NCBI GenBank assembly: GCA_050258555.1
Contig: JBLMZA010000061.1
Coordinates: 1-19,714, forward strand
Direction: 5' to 3'
Length of the DNA stretch: 19,714 bases
Source: CAISDA01 sp050258555
GTDB lineage: Bacteria; Bacteroidota; Ignavibacteria; UBA10030; UBA8401
In this document: in pieces, positions 8,044-16,302 of the stretch
How positions within the stretch are numbered: position 1 is the stretch's first letter
Layout: every line of letters begins with the position of its first letter
Notes under the pieces: model-generated
Told to the model about the DNA's origin: nothing
What the model saw: the letters and a program-made list of their open reading frames with translations, nothing else
Database searches by the model: none
Position numbers and translations under genes: made by a program

Positions 8044-10323
8044 ATGGACAGCCAGCCCAAAGCCTTTGCAGCAATCGGTCTTCTTTCCGTAACCATTCTT
8101 TCCACAGAACTTTTCTGGACGCGCCTGTTTTCGGCGGAATTTTTCTACACATTCGCGTTTCTCATCCTGTCGCTGGCCGTGCTCGGACTCGGTCTCGGCG
8201 CGCTTGCGCATACGATGTTCCGCGGCATGCGCCGGCCCGGGCTTCTGCCTCTGTGGCTTCTGCTGACGGGCGTCATGATCGCCGGGGCGGTGCCCGGCGT
8301 CTTTGCATTGCATCTTGACTTTTCGCGGCTCGTTGCGGAGCCCGTGATGATCCTGCGCCTTGCGGCGGCGATCGTGCTCCTGGGGTCGGGATATTTCTTC
8401 GGAGGCATTTCGCTGGCGTCGCTCCTGAGCGCCAACCGGGAGCGCATTCCCGCGCTCTACATGGCCGATCTTGCCGGCGCGGCCCTCGGCGTCGGCGCCT
8501 TCATTCTTGTGATGAATACATTCGGCGCGGCATTCACGCTGCTGTGGTGCACGCTTCCGGCGCTTGGGGCATCGTTCCTGTATGCGCGTCGGTGGTTGAA
8601 GCTCGCTCCGGCGGCAGCAATGCTGCTTGCCGGACTCTGGTTCTATGGTACCGGGGGTGTCGGGGGCATCGGCGGCATGCCCGAACAGCAGAGGAAGGAA
8701 CGGGCGCCGGTGGTCTATACGCACTGGGACGCCACGGCGAAGATCAAAGTGTACGCTCCGGACAGCACATCGCGCGGCATCAATATCGACAACATCGCCA
8801 ATACGCCGGTCTACCGGTTCGACGGACGGTGGGAGGATGCGTCGGAAACGCGGTTCAACATCGATGTGCGCAATCTCATACGGAAGTTTCCGCGCTGCCG
8901 CTTTCTCTCGCTCGGCGCCGGAGGGGGCACCGACGTGCTGCAGGCGCTTGCGCACCATGCCGCCGAAGTCCATGCGGTCGAAGTCATCCCCCATATCAAC
9001 GAGCTGATGACAAGCGGATTTCTGAGCGGCTTCTCGGGCAACATCTACAACGATCCGCGCGTGACGGTCGTGACGGAGGATGCGCGCGCCTATATCCGCC
9101 GGTTCGAAAACCGGTTCGACGTGATTTACTCGCTCAGTTCAAACTCCTGGGCGTCGTTTGCCTCGGGATCGTTCGCTCTGGCGGAGAACTACATATTCAC
9201 CACCGAAGCATTCATCGATTACTGGAAGGCGCTCTCCGACAGCGGATACTTGTCCATCGAGCATCAGTTCTACATGCCGCGCCTGGCATCCGAAGCGATG
9301 GATGCGATGCGCGCGCTCGGCGTGACGCATCCGGAACGGCACATCGCCATCTATGATCTTCCGTCGATGCGCCGCACGCTCATGCTTGTCTCGAAGCGGC
9401 CGCTCGAGCCCGAAACGATCCGGTCGGCGTACGCCAATTCATCGCCCGATGTGCTGAAATCGATGCGCGTTCTCTATCCCTTGATGCCGTCCCAGACCCG
9501 GGAGCCGGCGAATCTCTTCTCGGCCATCATCACATCAGGATGGCGAAGCGCCGCCGATACGGCGAGAATCGACATCAGTCCCTGCACGGACGACCGTCCG
9601 TTTATTGCGCAGCTCGGATTGATGAAAAACATTTCCGCGGCCTCGCTCGAAAAGATTCCGCTCTATGAGTTCATGGGATTTCCTCTCTCGACGCTCATCG
9701 TCGTCGTCATCCTCTGCGTCTGCGTGCTCATCATTCTTCCGCTTACGCTGCTTCCGTATCTGAAGAAGGAAGGCGAAAGGCTTGCCGCGCTGCCATGGAT
9801 GTATTTCTTCCTCATCGGCGCCGGATACATGATGATCGAAGTCGTGCTCATACAAAAATACACGCTCTTCATCGGCTCGTCCGTGTACAGCATCGGTCTC
9901 ATCCTTGCCGTGCTGCTGACGGCCGGCGCAGCAGGAAGCAGAAGCTCTGCGTCGTTCCGCGCGAACACGGTCTTCGCCGCGATCATCGCATGGGTCGCCG
10001 CCGACACTATTCTCTTCCGGCATCTGTTCTATCTGTTCGATGACTGGACGGCGCTCTCCCGCATGGCTTTGAGTGCGGCGCTTGTGGCACCCGCGGGATT
10101 TTTCATGGGGATGCCGTTTCCGAAAGGCGCATCGCATGTGCCGGCGCATGTCGATTGGGCGTTTGCCGTCAACGGCAGCGCCTCCGTGATCGGTTCGGCA
10201 TCGGTCATCCTCGCGGCTACCGCGTTCGGCTATTCGGCCGCGCTGGCGATCGGAGCGGCGCTGTATGCGGGAGCGTATGTCGTGCATCGGGCGGGCATGG
10301 AGACACGCGGGAGCCGGATGTGA
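8044..10323 (+). CDS. Polytopic membrane protein with spermidine-synthase-like SAM domain
   Basis: The 759 residues form three parts. An N-terminal membrane block (about 8-200) has six or so hydrophobic segments. A soluble SpeE-like Rossmann domain (about 220-450) has the SAM-binding loop SLGAGGGTDVLQ (289-300), the acidic residue Glu313 after strand 2 and EDARAY (345-350). A second membrane block (about 545-750) includes IGAGYMMIEVVLIQKY and GMPFPKG. TDDRPFIAQ (515-523) links them. The family is widespread but its reaction is unknown. Spermidine synthases carry an Asp in the DxxDP motif after strand 4; here that strand reads DVIYSLSSNSW with no such Asp, so aminopropyl transfer is doubtful. 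The ATG at 8044 directly follows an in-frame TTG, and the start signal is weak (GGGA about 10 bases upstream). Monocistronic, or the first gene of the plus-strand block. Confidence 0.8.
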   Translation: MDSQPKAFAAIGLLSVTILSTELFWTRLFSAEFFYTFAFLILSLAVLGLGLGALAHTMFRGMRRPGLLPLWLLLTGVMIAGAVPGVFALHLDFSRLVAEPVMILRLAAAIVLLGSGYFFGGISLASLLSANRERIPALYMADLAGAALGVGAFILVMNTFGAAFTLLWCTLPALGASFLYARRWLKLAPAAAMLLAGLWFYGTGGVGGIGGMPEQQRKERAPVVYTHWDATAKIKVYAPDSTSRGINIDNIANTPVYRFDGRWEDASETRFNIDVRNLIRKFPRCRFLSLGAGGGTDVLQALAHHAAEVHAVEVIPHINELMTSGFLSGFSGNIYNDPRVTVVTEDARAYIRRFENRFDVIYSLSSNSWASFASGSFALAENYIFTTEAFIDYWKALSDSGYLSIEHQFYMPRLASEAMDAMRALGVTHPERHIAIYDLPSMRRTLMLVSKRPLEPETIRSAYANSSPDVLKSMRVLYPLMPSQTREPANLFSAIITSGWRSAADTARIDISPCTDDRPFIAQLGLMKNISAASLEKIPLYEFMGFPLSTLIVVVILCVCVLIILPLTLLPYLKKEGERLAALPWMYFFLIGAGYMMIEVVLIQKYTLFIGSSVYSIGLILAVLLTAGAAGSRSSASFRANTVFAAIIAWVAADTILFRHLFYLFDDWTALSRMALSAALVAPAGFFMGMPFPKGASHVPAHVDWAFAVNGSASVIGSASVILAATAFGYSAALAIGAALYAGAYVVHRAGMETRGSRM

Positions 10324-10335
10324 GGCGCGAACGTC

Positions 10336-10364
10336 TTGCCTTTCGCACCGGTTCTTTCTACATT
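10336..10364 (+). promoter_or_regulatory. adk: Candidate promoter for the adenylate kinase gene
   Basis: TTGCCT (10336-10341), a 17-base spacer and TACATT (10359-10364). It lies in the 82-base gap before the start at 10406, giving a leader of about 35 bases. The same arrangement occurs before the amidase gene on the other strand. Confidence 0.45.
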
Positions 10365-10405
10365 ACCGAAACTTCCATCACATATCATCATACACTCGCA
10401 CTTGC

Positions 10406-11575
10406 ATGCTGAATATCGCATTGTTTGGACCTCCGGGAGCCGGAAAGGGAACGCAATCCGAATTCCTGATTAAAAAGTACAACCTCTTCTACATTTCCAC
10501 AGGCGACATCCTCCGCAAGGAGATCGCCGACAAGACGAAACTCGGGCTCGAGGCGCAGAGCATCATCGCATCGGGCGGGCTTGTTTCCGATGAGATCATC
10601 GTGCAGATCATCGAAAAGACCATCACGGAAAATCCCGATGCGGACGGATTCCTCTTCGACGGGTTCCCGAGAACATATGTGCAGGCGTACATCCTCGAAG
10701 GGCTCATGCTGAAGCTGCATACGTCGCTCACGCGCCTGATCAGTCTCGATGTGCCCGAAGAAGTCTCGGTGGCGCGCCTGATGCATCGCGGCAAGACATC
10801 GGGCAGGACGGACGATAATGAAACCGTCATCCGCACGCGACTCAGGGAATACCGCGAAAAGACGCTGCCGGTGATGCAGTTCTACAAGGACAAGGGGATT
10901 TTTACGGAGCTCGACGGCACCGCCTGCATCGAAGAGGTGACGGCGCAGCTGACGGAGATCATCCGCGAGGAGATGAGCAAGAAGCTGATGAACATCGTGC
11001 TCTTCGGATATCCGGGCTCGGGACGCGGCACGCAGGGCAGGGCGCTTGCCGAAAAGTACGAGCTTGAATATATTTCCACAGGCGAGATGCTCGATCACGA
11101 GTTCGATCAGGATACCGAGCTCGGCCGTCGCATCAAGGGATTGTATGAGAACGGAGAGCTCGTGCCGGACGAGATCGTCGTGCAGATGATCGAGAAGAAG
11201 CTGGCGCGGACGAAGAATGTGAAGGGATTCATCTTCAAGGGATTCCCGAGAACGCTCGTGCAGTCATACATTCTCGACGGGCTGCTGACGAAGCACCGCT
11301 CGTCGATCACGATGGCCATCGAGCTGCAGCTGCCGACGCTCGAGCTCATACAGCGGCTCGATGAACGGAGCAAGACGGAATTCTGCATGCCGTACGACAC
11401 GAGCACCTCGAAGATCGTGAAGCGGCTGCAGGAGCATGAAGAGAAGACCGTTCCGGTCATCGAAAAATACAATCAGATGCACGGCGTCGTCAAAGTGGAC
11501 GGCATGGGCACGGTCGAGGAAGTGTTCCGGCGCCTGGCCTGCCAGATTGAAACGGGATTCAGGCATCTGCGGTAG
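10406..11575 (+). CDS. adk: Tandem adenylate kinase: active N-domain fused to degenerate second copy
   Basis: Adenylate kinase interconverts ATP + AMP and 2 ADP in the cytosol. Bacterial enzymes are usually 180-220 residues; this one has 389 because two kinase domains are joined. Domain 1 (1-190) is intact: P-loop GPPGAGKGT (8-16, Lys14), STGDILR (31-37), FDGFPRT (84-90) and a short lid with Arg128, Arg134 and DD. Domain 2 (195-385) keeps the fold but has GYPGSGRGT (201-209, Arg207 in place of the P-loop Lys), STGEMLD (Asp in place of the AMP-binding Arg), FKGFPRT (277-283, Lys for Asp) and a lid lacking the second Arg and the DD pair. Domain 2 is probably weakly active or inactive and may be structural or regulatory; that is inference. 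The start at 10406 has no Shine-Dalgarno site but gives the canonical N-terminus MLNIALFGPPG. Confidence 0.93.
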   Translation: MLNIALFGPPGAGKGTQSEFLIKKYNLFYISTGDILRKEIADKTKLGLEAQSIIASGGLVSDEIIVQIIEKTITENPDADGFLFDGFPRTYVQAYILEGLMLKLHTSLTRLISLDVPEEVSVARLMHRGKTSGRTDDNETVIRTRLREYREKTLPVMQFYKDKGIFTELDGTACIEEVTAQLTEIIREEMSKKLMNIVLFGYPGSGRGTQGRALAEKYELEYISTGEMLDHEFDQDTELGRRIKGLYENGELVPDEIVVQMIEKKLARTKNVKGFIFKGFPRTLVQSYILDGLLTKHRSSITMAIELQLPTLELIQRLDERSKTEFCMPYDTSTSKIVKRLQEHEEKTVPVIEKYNQMHGVVKVDGMGTVEEVFRRLACQIETGFRHLR

Positions 11576-11610
11576 GCGGGTGGGCGAAGCAGCTCTTCGC
11601 CCCACATGAA
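11576..11610 (+). repeat. REP-like palindromic repeat, copy 4
   Basis: GGGCGAAG (11582-11589) and CTTCGCCC (11595-11602) form an 8-base stem with a 5-base loop, followed by CACATGAAGAG. It starts directly after the adenylate kinase stop and is in tandem with copy 5. Confidence 0.75.
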
Positions 11611-11655
11611 GAGAAAGGTGAAGCAGTGGGCGAAGCAACGCTTCGCCCCACATGG
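11611..11655 (+). repeat. REP-like palindromic repeat, copy 5
   Basis: Family flank GAGAAAGGTGAAGCAG, then the arms GGGCGAAGC (11628-11636) and GCTTCGCCC (11640-11648) around a 3-base loop, then CCACATGGAAG. This is the cleanest copy. It ends 14 bases before the moaA start, so any transcript from adk into moaA carries this hairpin just upstream of the moaA ribosome binding region. Confidence 0.75.
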
Positions 11656-11669
11656 AAGGGCAGGGAGGG

Positions 11670-12638
11670 ATGAGCATACAGGATGCACACGGCCGGTCGT
11701 TCCGGACGTTGAGAGTCAGTCTCACGAACGCATGCAATTTCGGATGCGTCTACTGCGTGAACGGCCTCGATCAGGGCGGCATCAACCGCATCGGCGCGGC
11801 GTCCCGCCCGGCGCTTGGCTCCGATGAACTCGCGCAGATCGTTGTGGCGCTCCACAGAATCCTCGATTTCAAAACGGTCCGGCTGACCGGCGGAGAGCCC
11901 ACGCTCTACGAGGGGCTCATTCCCTTCATCGGCGCGCTCACATCGAACGGCATCCGCACTATCCGGATGACGACAAACGGGTTCCTGCTGCGGCAGAAAG
12001 CGAAGGCGCTGGCCCGTGCGGGCATCGGCGCGATCAACGTGTCGCTCGACGCGGTCGATCCCGGCGTGTTCGCCGCCGTCTCGCGCCGTTCATTGCTTCC
12101 ACAGGTGCTCGAGGGCATCGATGCCGCGCGCGATGCGGGCATCGAGGTGAAGCTGAACGCCGTCATCATGCGCGGACTCAACGAAGATCAGATCATTCCA
12201 CTGCTCGAGTATGCATCGGCGCGCGCGATGCAGCTCCGCTATCTCGAGCTCATGCGGATGGGACATTTTTATTCGGACCATTTCGACCGCTACTTCTTTC
12301 CCATGCAGGAGATCCTCGACACGATCCGCACACGGCATACGCTCTCGCCTTTGGTGCGCGAGCCCTCGGCCACGGCGACGCGCTGGAAGTGTGATGACGG
12401 CACTGTCTTCGGCATCATCGCCAATGAATCGGAACCGTTCTGCTCCGACTGCGACCGGCTCCGGCTCGACAGCTTCGGAACAATCTACGGATGCCTGAGC
12501 GAGGAAAAAAGCGAATATGTGGGAGACATCGCCGGCGACGTGCCCGCGCTCGAAGAGAAGCTGCGTCAGGCGCTTGCACACAAGCAGCCGCTGAAGTTCA
12601 AGGGCAGTTCGCTTGCCATGATTTCGATCGGAGGGTAG
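11670..12638 (+). CDS. moaA: GTP 3',8-cyclase (radical SAM)
   Basis: First step of molybdenum cofactor synthesis: converts GTP to 3',8-cyclo-GTP, which MoaC turns into cyclic pyranopterin monophosphate. The 322-residue protein has the radical SAM cluster motif with Cys22, Cys26 and Cys29 (CNFGCVYC) and the SAM-binding RLTGGEPTL (71-79). The C-terminal second 4Fe-4S site has Cys258, Cys261 and Cys275 (FCSDC to GC). The protein ends in the GG dipeptide that MoaA needs for activity. The ATG at 11670 was chosen over one at 11652 because it gives the usual MoaA N-terminus and follows a G-rich ribosome binding stretch. It starts a tightly packed run with moaE, moaC-moaB and moeA. Confidence 0.96.
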   Translation: MSIQDAHGRSFRTLRVSLTNACNFGCVYCVNGLDQGGINRIGAASRPALGSDELAQIVVALHRILDFKTVRLTGGEPTLYEGLIPFIGALTSNGIRTIRMTTNGFLLRQKAKALARAGIGAINVSLDAVDPGVFAAVSRRSLLPQVLEGIDAARDAGIEVKLNAVIMRGLNEDQIIPLLEYASARAMQLRYLELMRMGHFYSDHFDRYFFPMQEILDTIRTRHTLSPLVREPSATATRWKCDDGTVFGIIANESEPFCSDCDRLRLDSFGTIYGCLSEEKSEYVGDIAGDVPALEEKLRQALAHKQPLKFKGSSLAMISIGG

Positions 12639-12643
12639 CCGCC

Positions 12644-13057
12644 ATGATCGTCACCACACCGATCGATCTCGCGTCGATGCTCGCCGCGGCCCATCGTCCA
12701 GAGGCCGGCGGCATCGTCCTTTTTTCGGGCGATGTCAGGAATCATCACGACGGCCGCGCCGTGGCGTATCTCGAATACGAAGCCTATGTGCCGCTTGCCG
12801 AGCGCATGATCGGCGAGATCGTCCGCTCGGCATGCGAACGCTGGCAGCTTGTGCATGCCGAGGCCGTGCACCGGATCGGACGGCTTGAAATTTCCGAATG
12901 CGCCGTCGCCGTCGTCACCGCACATGCGCACCGGCGCCAGGCATACGAAGCCAATCAATTCATCATCGACTCGATCAAAGCCGATGTGCCCATCTGGAAA
13001 TGCGAGCATTTTACGGACGGCACGACGGAATGGGGGAGACCGCATCATGATGCGTGA
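12644..13057 (+). CDS. moaE: Molybdopterin synthase large subunit
   Basis: Catalytic subunit that, with the thiocarboxylated small subunit MoaD, puts two sulfurs into cyclic pyranopterin to make molybdopterin. The 137 residues include LFSGDVRNHHDGR (26-38), LEYEAY (43-48), VHRIGRLEISE (75-85) and the active-site stretch KADVPIWK (112-119) with both conserved lysines. It starts 5 bases after moaA, with GGAGGG upstream. Its 3' end overlaps the next gene by 11 bases. No moaD is in the window, so the partner must be encoded elsewhere. Confidence 0.95.
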   Translation: MIVTTPIDLASMLAAAHRPEAGGIVLFSGDVRNHHDGRAVAYLEYEAYVPLAERMIGEIVRSACERWQLVHAEAVHRIGRLEISECAVAVVTAHAHRRQAYEANQFIIDSIKADVPIWKCEHFTDGTTEWGRPHHDA

Positions 13058-13997
13058 CATCAGCACAAAGCCGACCAGTCTGAGGACTGCCGCGGCGCAG
13101 GCCGTCGTCTTCTGCACGGACGAGACGCTCGCGCTCATCCGCGAGAAGAAAATTCCGAAAGGCGATCCGTTCGAGTTCGCGCGCGCCGCCGGGTATTTCG
13201 GAGCGAAGAATACGGCGCACATCATTCCGCACTGTCACCCGATCGGCATCGATGCGATGGAATTCGAGTTCGAGCCTCTCACCGAAGCGAACATGGAGCG
13301 TTTCTGTCCCGATGCACCGGCCTACAGGGCCGGCATCGCGATCGTCTGCAAAGCCAAATCGATCGGACGCACGGGCATCGAGATCGAGGCGCTCACGGGC
13401 GCGACCGTGGCCGCACTCACGCTCTACGACATTCTGAAACCCGTCGATACGCACCTGGAGCTGTCGAACATCCGGCTCCAGAAAAAGACCGGCGGAAAAT
13501 CGGACCGCAAGCAGACGGCTGAAGGCGTCACCTGCGCGGTGCTCGTGTGTTCCGATACGGCGTTTGCCGGCGAAAAGGAGGACGCCTCGGGCGAGCTCAT
13601 ACGCCGCAGGCTCACGGAGATCCATGCCGATGTCGTCGATTTTTCGATCGTGCCCGATGACAGGGATGCCATTCAGAATCAGATCACGGAATGGGTGGAA
13701 GAGGACGTCCATTATATCTTCACCACCGGCGGTACGGGGCTGGGACCGCGCGATGTGACGGTGGAAGCCGTCGGCGCCATGCTCGAGAAGGAGGCATGGG
13801 GGATCGTGGAAGCGATGCGCATGCACGGGCAGATGCGCACGCCGCTGGCCATGATGAGCCGCGCCGTCGCCGGGTCCATCCGCGGCACGACAATCATCAC
13901 GCTTCCGGGAAGTCCGCGCGGGGCATCGGAATGTCTCGATGCGATTCTTCCGGCGGTCTTCCACACGCGTTTGATGCTTGAAGGCGGGGGACATTGA
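13047..13997 (+). CDS. moaC/moaB: Fused cyclic pyranopterin monophosphate synthase / molybdopterin adenylyltransferase (MoaC-MoaB)
   Basis: Two cofactor-synthesis enzymes in one 316-residue chain. The MoaC half (about 1-155) has KGDPFEFARAAG (38-49), HCHPIG (62-67) and GRTGIEIEALTGATVAALT (107-125); it rearranges cyclo-GTP into cyclic pyranopterin monophosphate. The MoaB/Mog half (about 163-316) has VCSDTAF (167-173), TTGGTGLGPRD (226-236) and LPGSPRGASE (286-295); in this family it adenylylates molybdopterin. A basic linker (about 146-158) joins them. The start at 13047 lies inside the end of moaE and has GGGGGAG 8 bases upstream; a second ATG follows directly. Such fusions are known in several bacteria. 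The fused enzymes do not act in consecutive steps, since molybdopterin synthase works between them. Confidence 0.94.
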   Translation: MMRDISTKPTSLRTAAAQAVVFCTDETLALIREKKIPKGDPFEFARAAGYFGAKNTAHIIPHCHPIGIDAMEFEFEPLTEANMERFCPDAPAYRAGIAIVCKAKSIGRTGIEIEALTGATVAALTLYDILKPVDTHLELSNIRLQKKTGGKSDRKQTAEGVTCAVLVCSDTAFAGEKEDASGELIRRRLTEIHADVVDFSIVPDDRDAIQNQITEWVEEDVHYIFTTGGTGLGPRDVTVEAVGAMLEKEAWGIVEAMRMHGQMRTPLAMMSRAVAGSIRGTTIITLPGSPRGASECLDAILPAVFHTRLMLEGGGH

Positions 13998-14000
13998 GCG

Positions 14001-15203
14001 ATGATTTCGTTTTCGGAAGCCGTTGCAGCCATCATTGCGCAGAAGGCCGAGTGGGGAAGCGAGACCGTGCCGCTGGAAGAAGCGGCCGGGCGCGTGCTCA
14101 ATGAAGAAATCGCCGCCGACCGGGATTATCCTCCGTTCAACCGCGCGACGATGGACGGCTATGCCGTCAGGACCGCCGACATTCTTGAAAAAGGCATACG
14201 ACAGTTCCGTGTGGTCGGGGAGATATTTGCCGGAAGCGGCGATACGATTGCCGTGGGGTCCGGTGAGGCCGTAAAGATCATGACCGGCGCGCCGGTGCCG
14301 GATACGGCCGATGCGGTCATACGCAGAGAAGATGCCGTCGAGGAGCGAGGCATGGTGACATTCCATATCGATGAGTTCAAGTGGCATCAATCGATCGCGA
14401 AAAAAGGAGAGGATATTTCCTCAGGGCGCGTGGTGATGTCGAAGCCCGTGCGTATCGGTCCGGCGCAGCTTGCCGTGCTCTCATCGCTCGGACGCCGCAC
14501 GGTGCGTGTGATGCGTCTGCCGCGCGTGGCGCTTTGTTCGACAGGCAATGAGATCCGTCCCATCGGGGCGGAAGTGGCGCCGTTTCAGATCCGCGATGCG
14601 AACCGGTACAGCATTGAAGGATTTCTGCGGCAGCATCTGATCCGCCCCGTGTCGGCACAGATCGTGCCGGACGAACCCGAGGCGCTCACACGGACAATCG
14701 CGCCGCTGCTCGAAGAGGACCTCGTCATCATCACCGGCGGAGTCTCGGCAGGCGATGCCGATTTCGTGCCGGCCGCGCTGCAGTCCTGCGGCGTGAAGGA
14801 GCTCTTTCACAAGGTGAAAATAAGGCCGGGGAAGCCCCTGTGGTTCGGCATGCATGAAGGCGGAGCGCGCGTGATGGCGCTTCCGGGCAATCCGTTTTCG
14901 GTGCAGGTCGGATGCCGGCTTTTCATCGAACCGTTGCTGCGCGCCTCGTTCCGTCTGCCGCAGGCGGAGCCGATCACCATTCCGCTTGGCAGCATGAGAA
15001 AAAAGCGCACGCATCTCGATGAATTTTTCCCGGCCCGGCTCTCGCATGAAGGAAGCGTGAGCGTTGAGCATCTTCTGTATAATACGTCGGGCGATATCAC
15101 CGCCGCGCTCGATACCGACGGCATCGTGCGCCATCCGGCCGCAGCAGGCGATCTTGCAAAGCAGGAAGCCGTGCAGATGTATCTGTGGCAACCGTTGCGT
15201 TGA
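14001..15203 (+). CDS. moeA: Molybdopterin molybdenumtransferase
   Basis: Inserts molybdate into adenylylated molybdopterin, the final step to active cofactor. The 400 residues include PPFNRATMDGYAVR (44-57), MTGAPVP (94-100), STGNEI (180-185), TGGVSAGDADFV (245-256), RPGKPLWFG (275-283) and ALPGNPFS (293-300). Its length fits the usual 390-420. The start is 3 bases after the moaC-moaB stop, and the GGGGGA of that gene's last codons can serve as ribosome binding site. Last recognised cofactor gene of the operon. Confidence 0.96.
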   Translation: MISFSEAVAAIIAQKAEWGSETVPLEEAAGRVLNEEIAADRDYPPFNRATMDGYAVRTADILEKGIRQFRVVGEIFAGSGDTIAVGSGEAVKIMTGAPVPDTADAVIRREDAVEERGMVTFHIDEFKWHQSIAKKGEDISSGRVVMSKPVRIGPAQLAVLSSLGRRTVRVMRLPRVALCSTGNEIRPIGAEVAPFQIRDANRYSIEGFLRQHLIRPVSAQIVPDEPEALTRTIAPLLEEDLVIITGGVSAGDADFVPAALQSCGVKELFHKVKIRPGKPLWFGMHEGGARVMALPGNPFSVQVGCRLFIEPLLRASFRLPQAEPITIPLGSMRKKRTHLDEFFPARLSHEGSVSVEHLLYNTSGDITAALDTDGIVRHPAAAGDLAKQEAVQMYLWQPLR

Positions 15204-15229
15204 AACTGCGGAATGAAAGGAACGTGCCC

Positions 15230-16210
15230 ATGATGAAAGCCGCCGCACTCGGCGTTGCCATGCTGGTGATGCTCCAGACAGCCGCCGCACAACGCGGGAA
15301 AGAAATTCCGCGCGATACGTCGTTCACGATCTATAATACCGCCGCCAAGGTGCAGAAGACGTATCCGAATGCGCGCCTGGTCCGTCCCGAACTTGCCGCG
15401 GACTGCGAAATGGAAACGGATCTCGTCTACGCGAGTCCCGGCGGACGCGATCTTCACCTGGACATCATCATGCCGTCGGCGAAGAAGACCGAGGTGTTTC
15501 CCTGCGTGCTCATCATCCATGGCGGAGGCTGGCGTTCGGGCTCCAGGCAGATGGAATATCCCATGGCTGAGCGCATCGCCGCGCACGGGTATGTGACGGT
15601 GCCGGTGGAATACCGCTTGTCTGTCGAAGAGCCCTACCCGGCCGCGGTCTTCGATCTGAAGGCCGCCGTGCGCTGGCTGCGTGCGAATGCCGCGAAGTAT
15701 CACATCAATCCGAACAAATTCGCCGTCTACGGCTGTTCGGCCGGCGGCACGCTCGCCGCCCTTCTGGGCACGACGGGGGGACTGAAGAAATTCGAGGGAT
15801 ACGGTCCCAATGCCGACCAGTCCACATACATTCAGTGCATTGTGGATGTGGACGGCATCGTCACGTTCACGGATCCCGCCGACTCGCTCAACGACGCCAA
15901 TCCGGCCAAGCCCTCGGCCGCATCGCTGTGGTTCGGCGGCACGGCGAAAGAGAAGCCCGAATTGTGGAAGGAGGCCTCGGCGCTGTATTACGTGGACAGG
16001 CAGACGCCGCCCGTGATCTTCATCAACAGCATCCTGGACCGCTACCACCGGGGGAGGGATGAAATGATCGAAAAGCTCAACGAGCTCAGCATCTATTCGG
16101 AGGTGCATACGATTCCCGGCACTCCGCATCCGTTCTGGCTGTTTCATCCCTGGTTCGAACCGGCGTCCGAACGCATCATCGCGTTCCTGAACCGGGTGCT
16201 GAAAGAGTGA
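15230..16210 (+). CDS. Secreted alpha/beta hydrolase (BD-FAE/esterase-like)
   Basis: Predicted exported carboxylester hydrolase of 326 residues. A signal peptide covers about 1-21 (MMKAAALGVA onward, cleavage near AAAQ). The oxyanion-hole motif HGGG is at 97-100, and the nucleophile elbow GCSAGG (168-173) gives Ser170. Asp270 (SILDRY) and His300 (GTPHP) are the likely other triad residues. The fold resembles esterases of the HSL/BD-FAE type acting on acylated sugars or small esters; the substrate is unknown. The ATG at 15230 has AAAGGA about 9 bases upstream and starts the signal peptide; an in-frame GTG at 15185 would overlap moeA and is less likely. It follows moeA by 26 bases and may ride on that transcript without a functional link. 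Confidence 0.85.
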   Translation: MMKAAALGVAMLVMLQTAAAQRGKEIPRDTSFTIYNTAAKVQKTYPNARLVRPELAADCEMETDLVYASPGGRDLHLDIIMPSAKKTEVFPCVLIIHGGGWRSGSRQMEYPMAERIAAHGYVTVPVEYRLSVEEPYPAAVFDLKAAVRWLRANAAKYHINPNKFAVYGCSAGGTLAALLGTTGGLKKFEGYGPNADQSTYIQCIVDVDGIVTFTDPADSLNDANPAKPSAASLWFGGTAKEKPELWKEASALYYVDRQTPPVIFINSILDRYHRGRDEMIEKLNELSIYSEVHTIPGTPHPFWLFHPWFEPASERIIAFLNRVLKE

Positions 16211-16302
16211 TTTGCTTTTGACCGAAAAAATTCCAATGTTCAGACAACAGGCAGTCTATCCGATCGGTTTCCGCAGCCAATAGTTCCATGCTGTTCAACT
16301 AT

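Noticed and set aside
8619..8690. Glycine-rich stretch in the SpeE-like protein as a repeat or frameshift
   Set aside because: The frame stays open and the segment (GTGGVGGIGG) is a plausible linker between the membrane block and the SAM domain.
13011..14390. Open frame of 459 codons on the minus strand
   Set aside because: Antisense to moaC-moaB and moeA; Arg/His-rich with no domain.
15070..15085. TATAAT-like box within moeA
   Set aside because: It lies in coding sequence with no matching -35 and no gene start at the right distance.
14807..16147. Open frame of 446 codons on the minus strand
   Set aside because: Antisense to moeA and the alpha/beta hydrolase; no domain seen.
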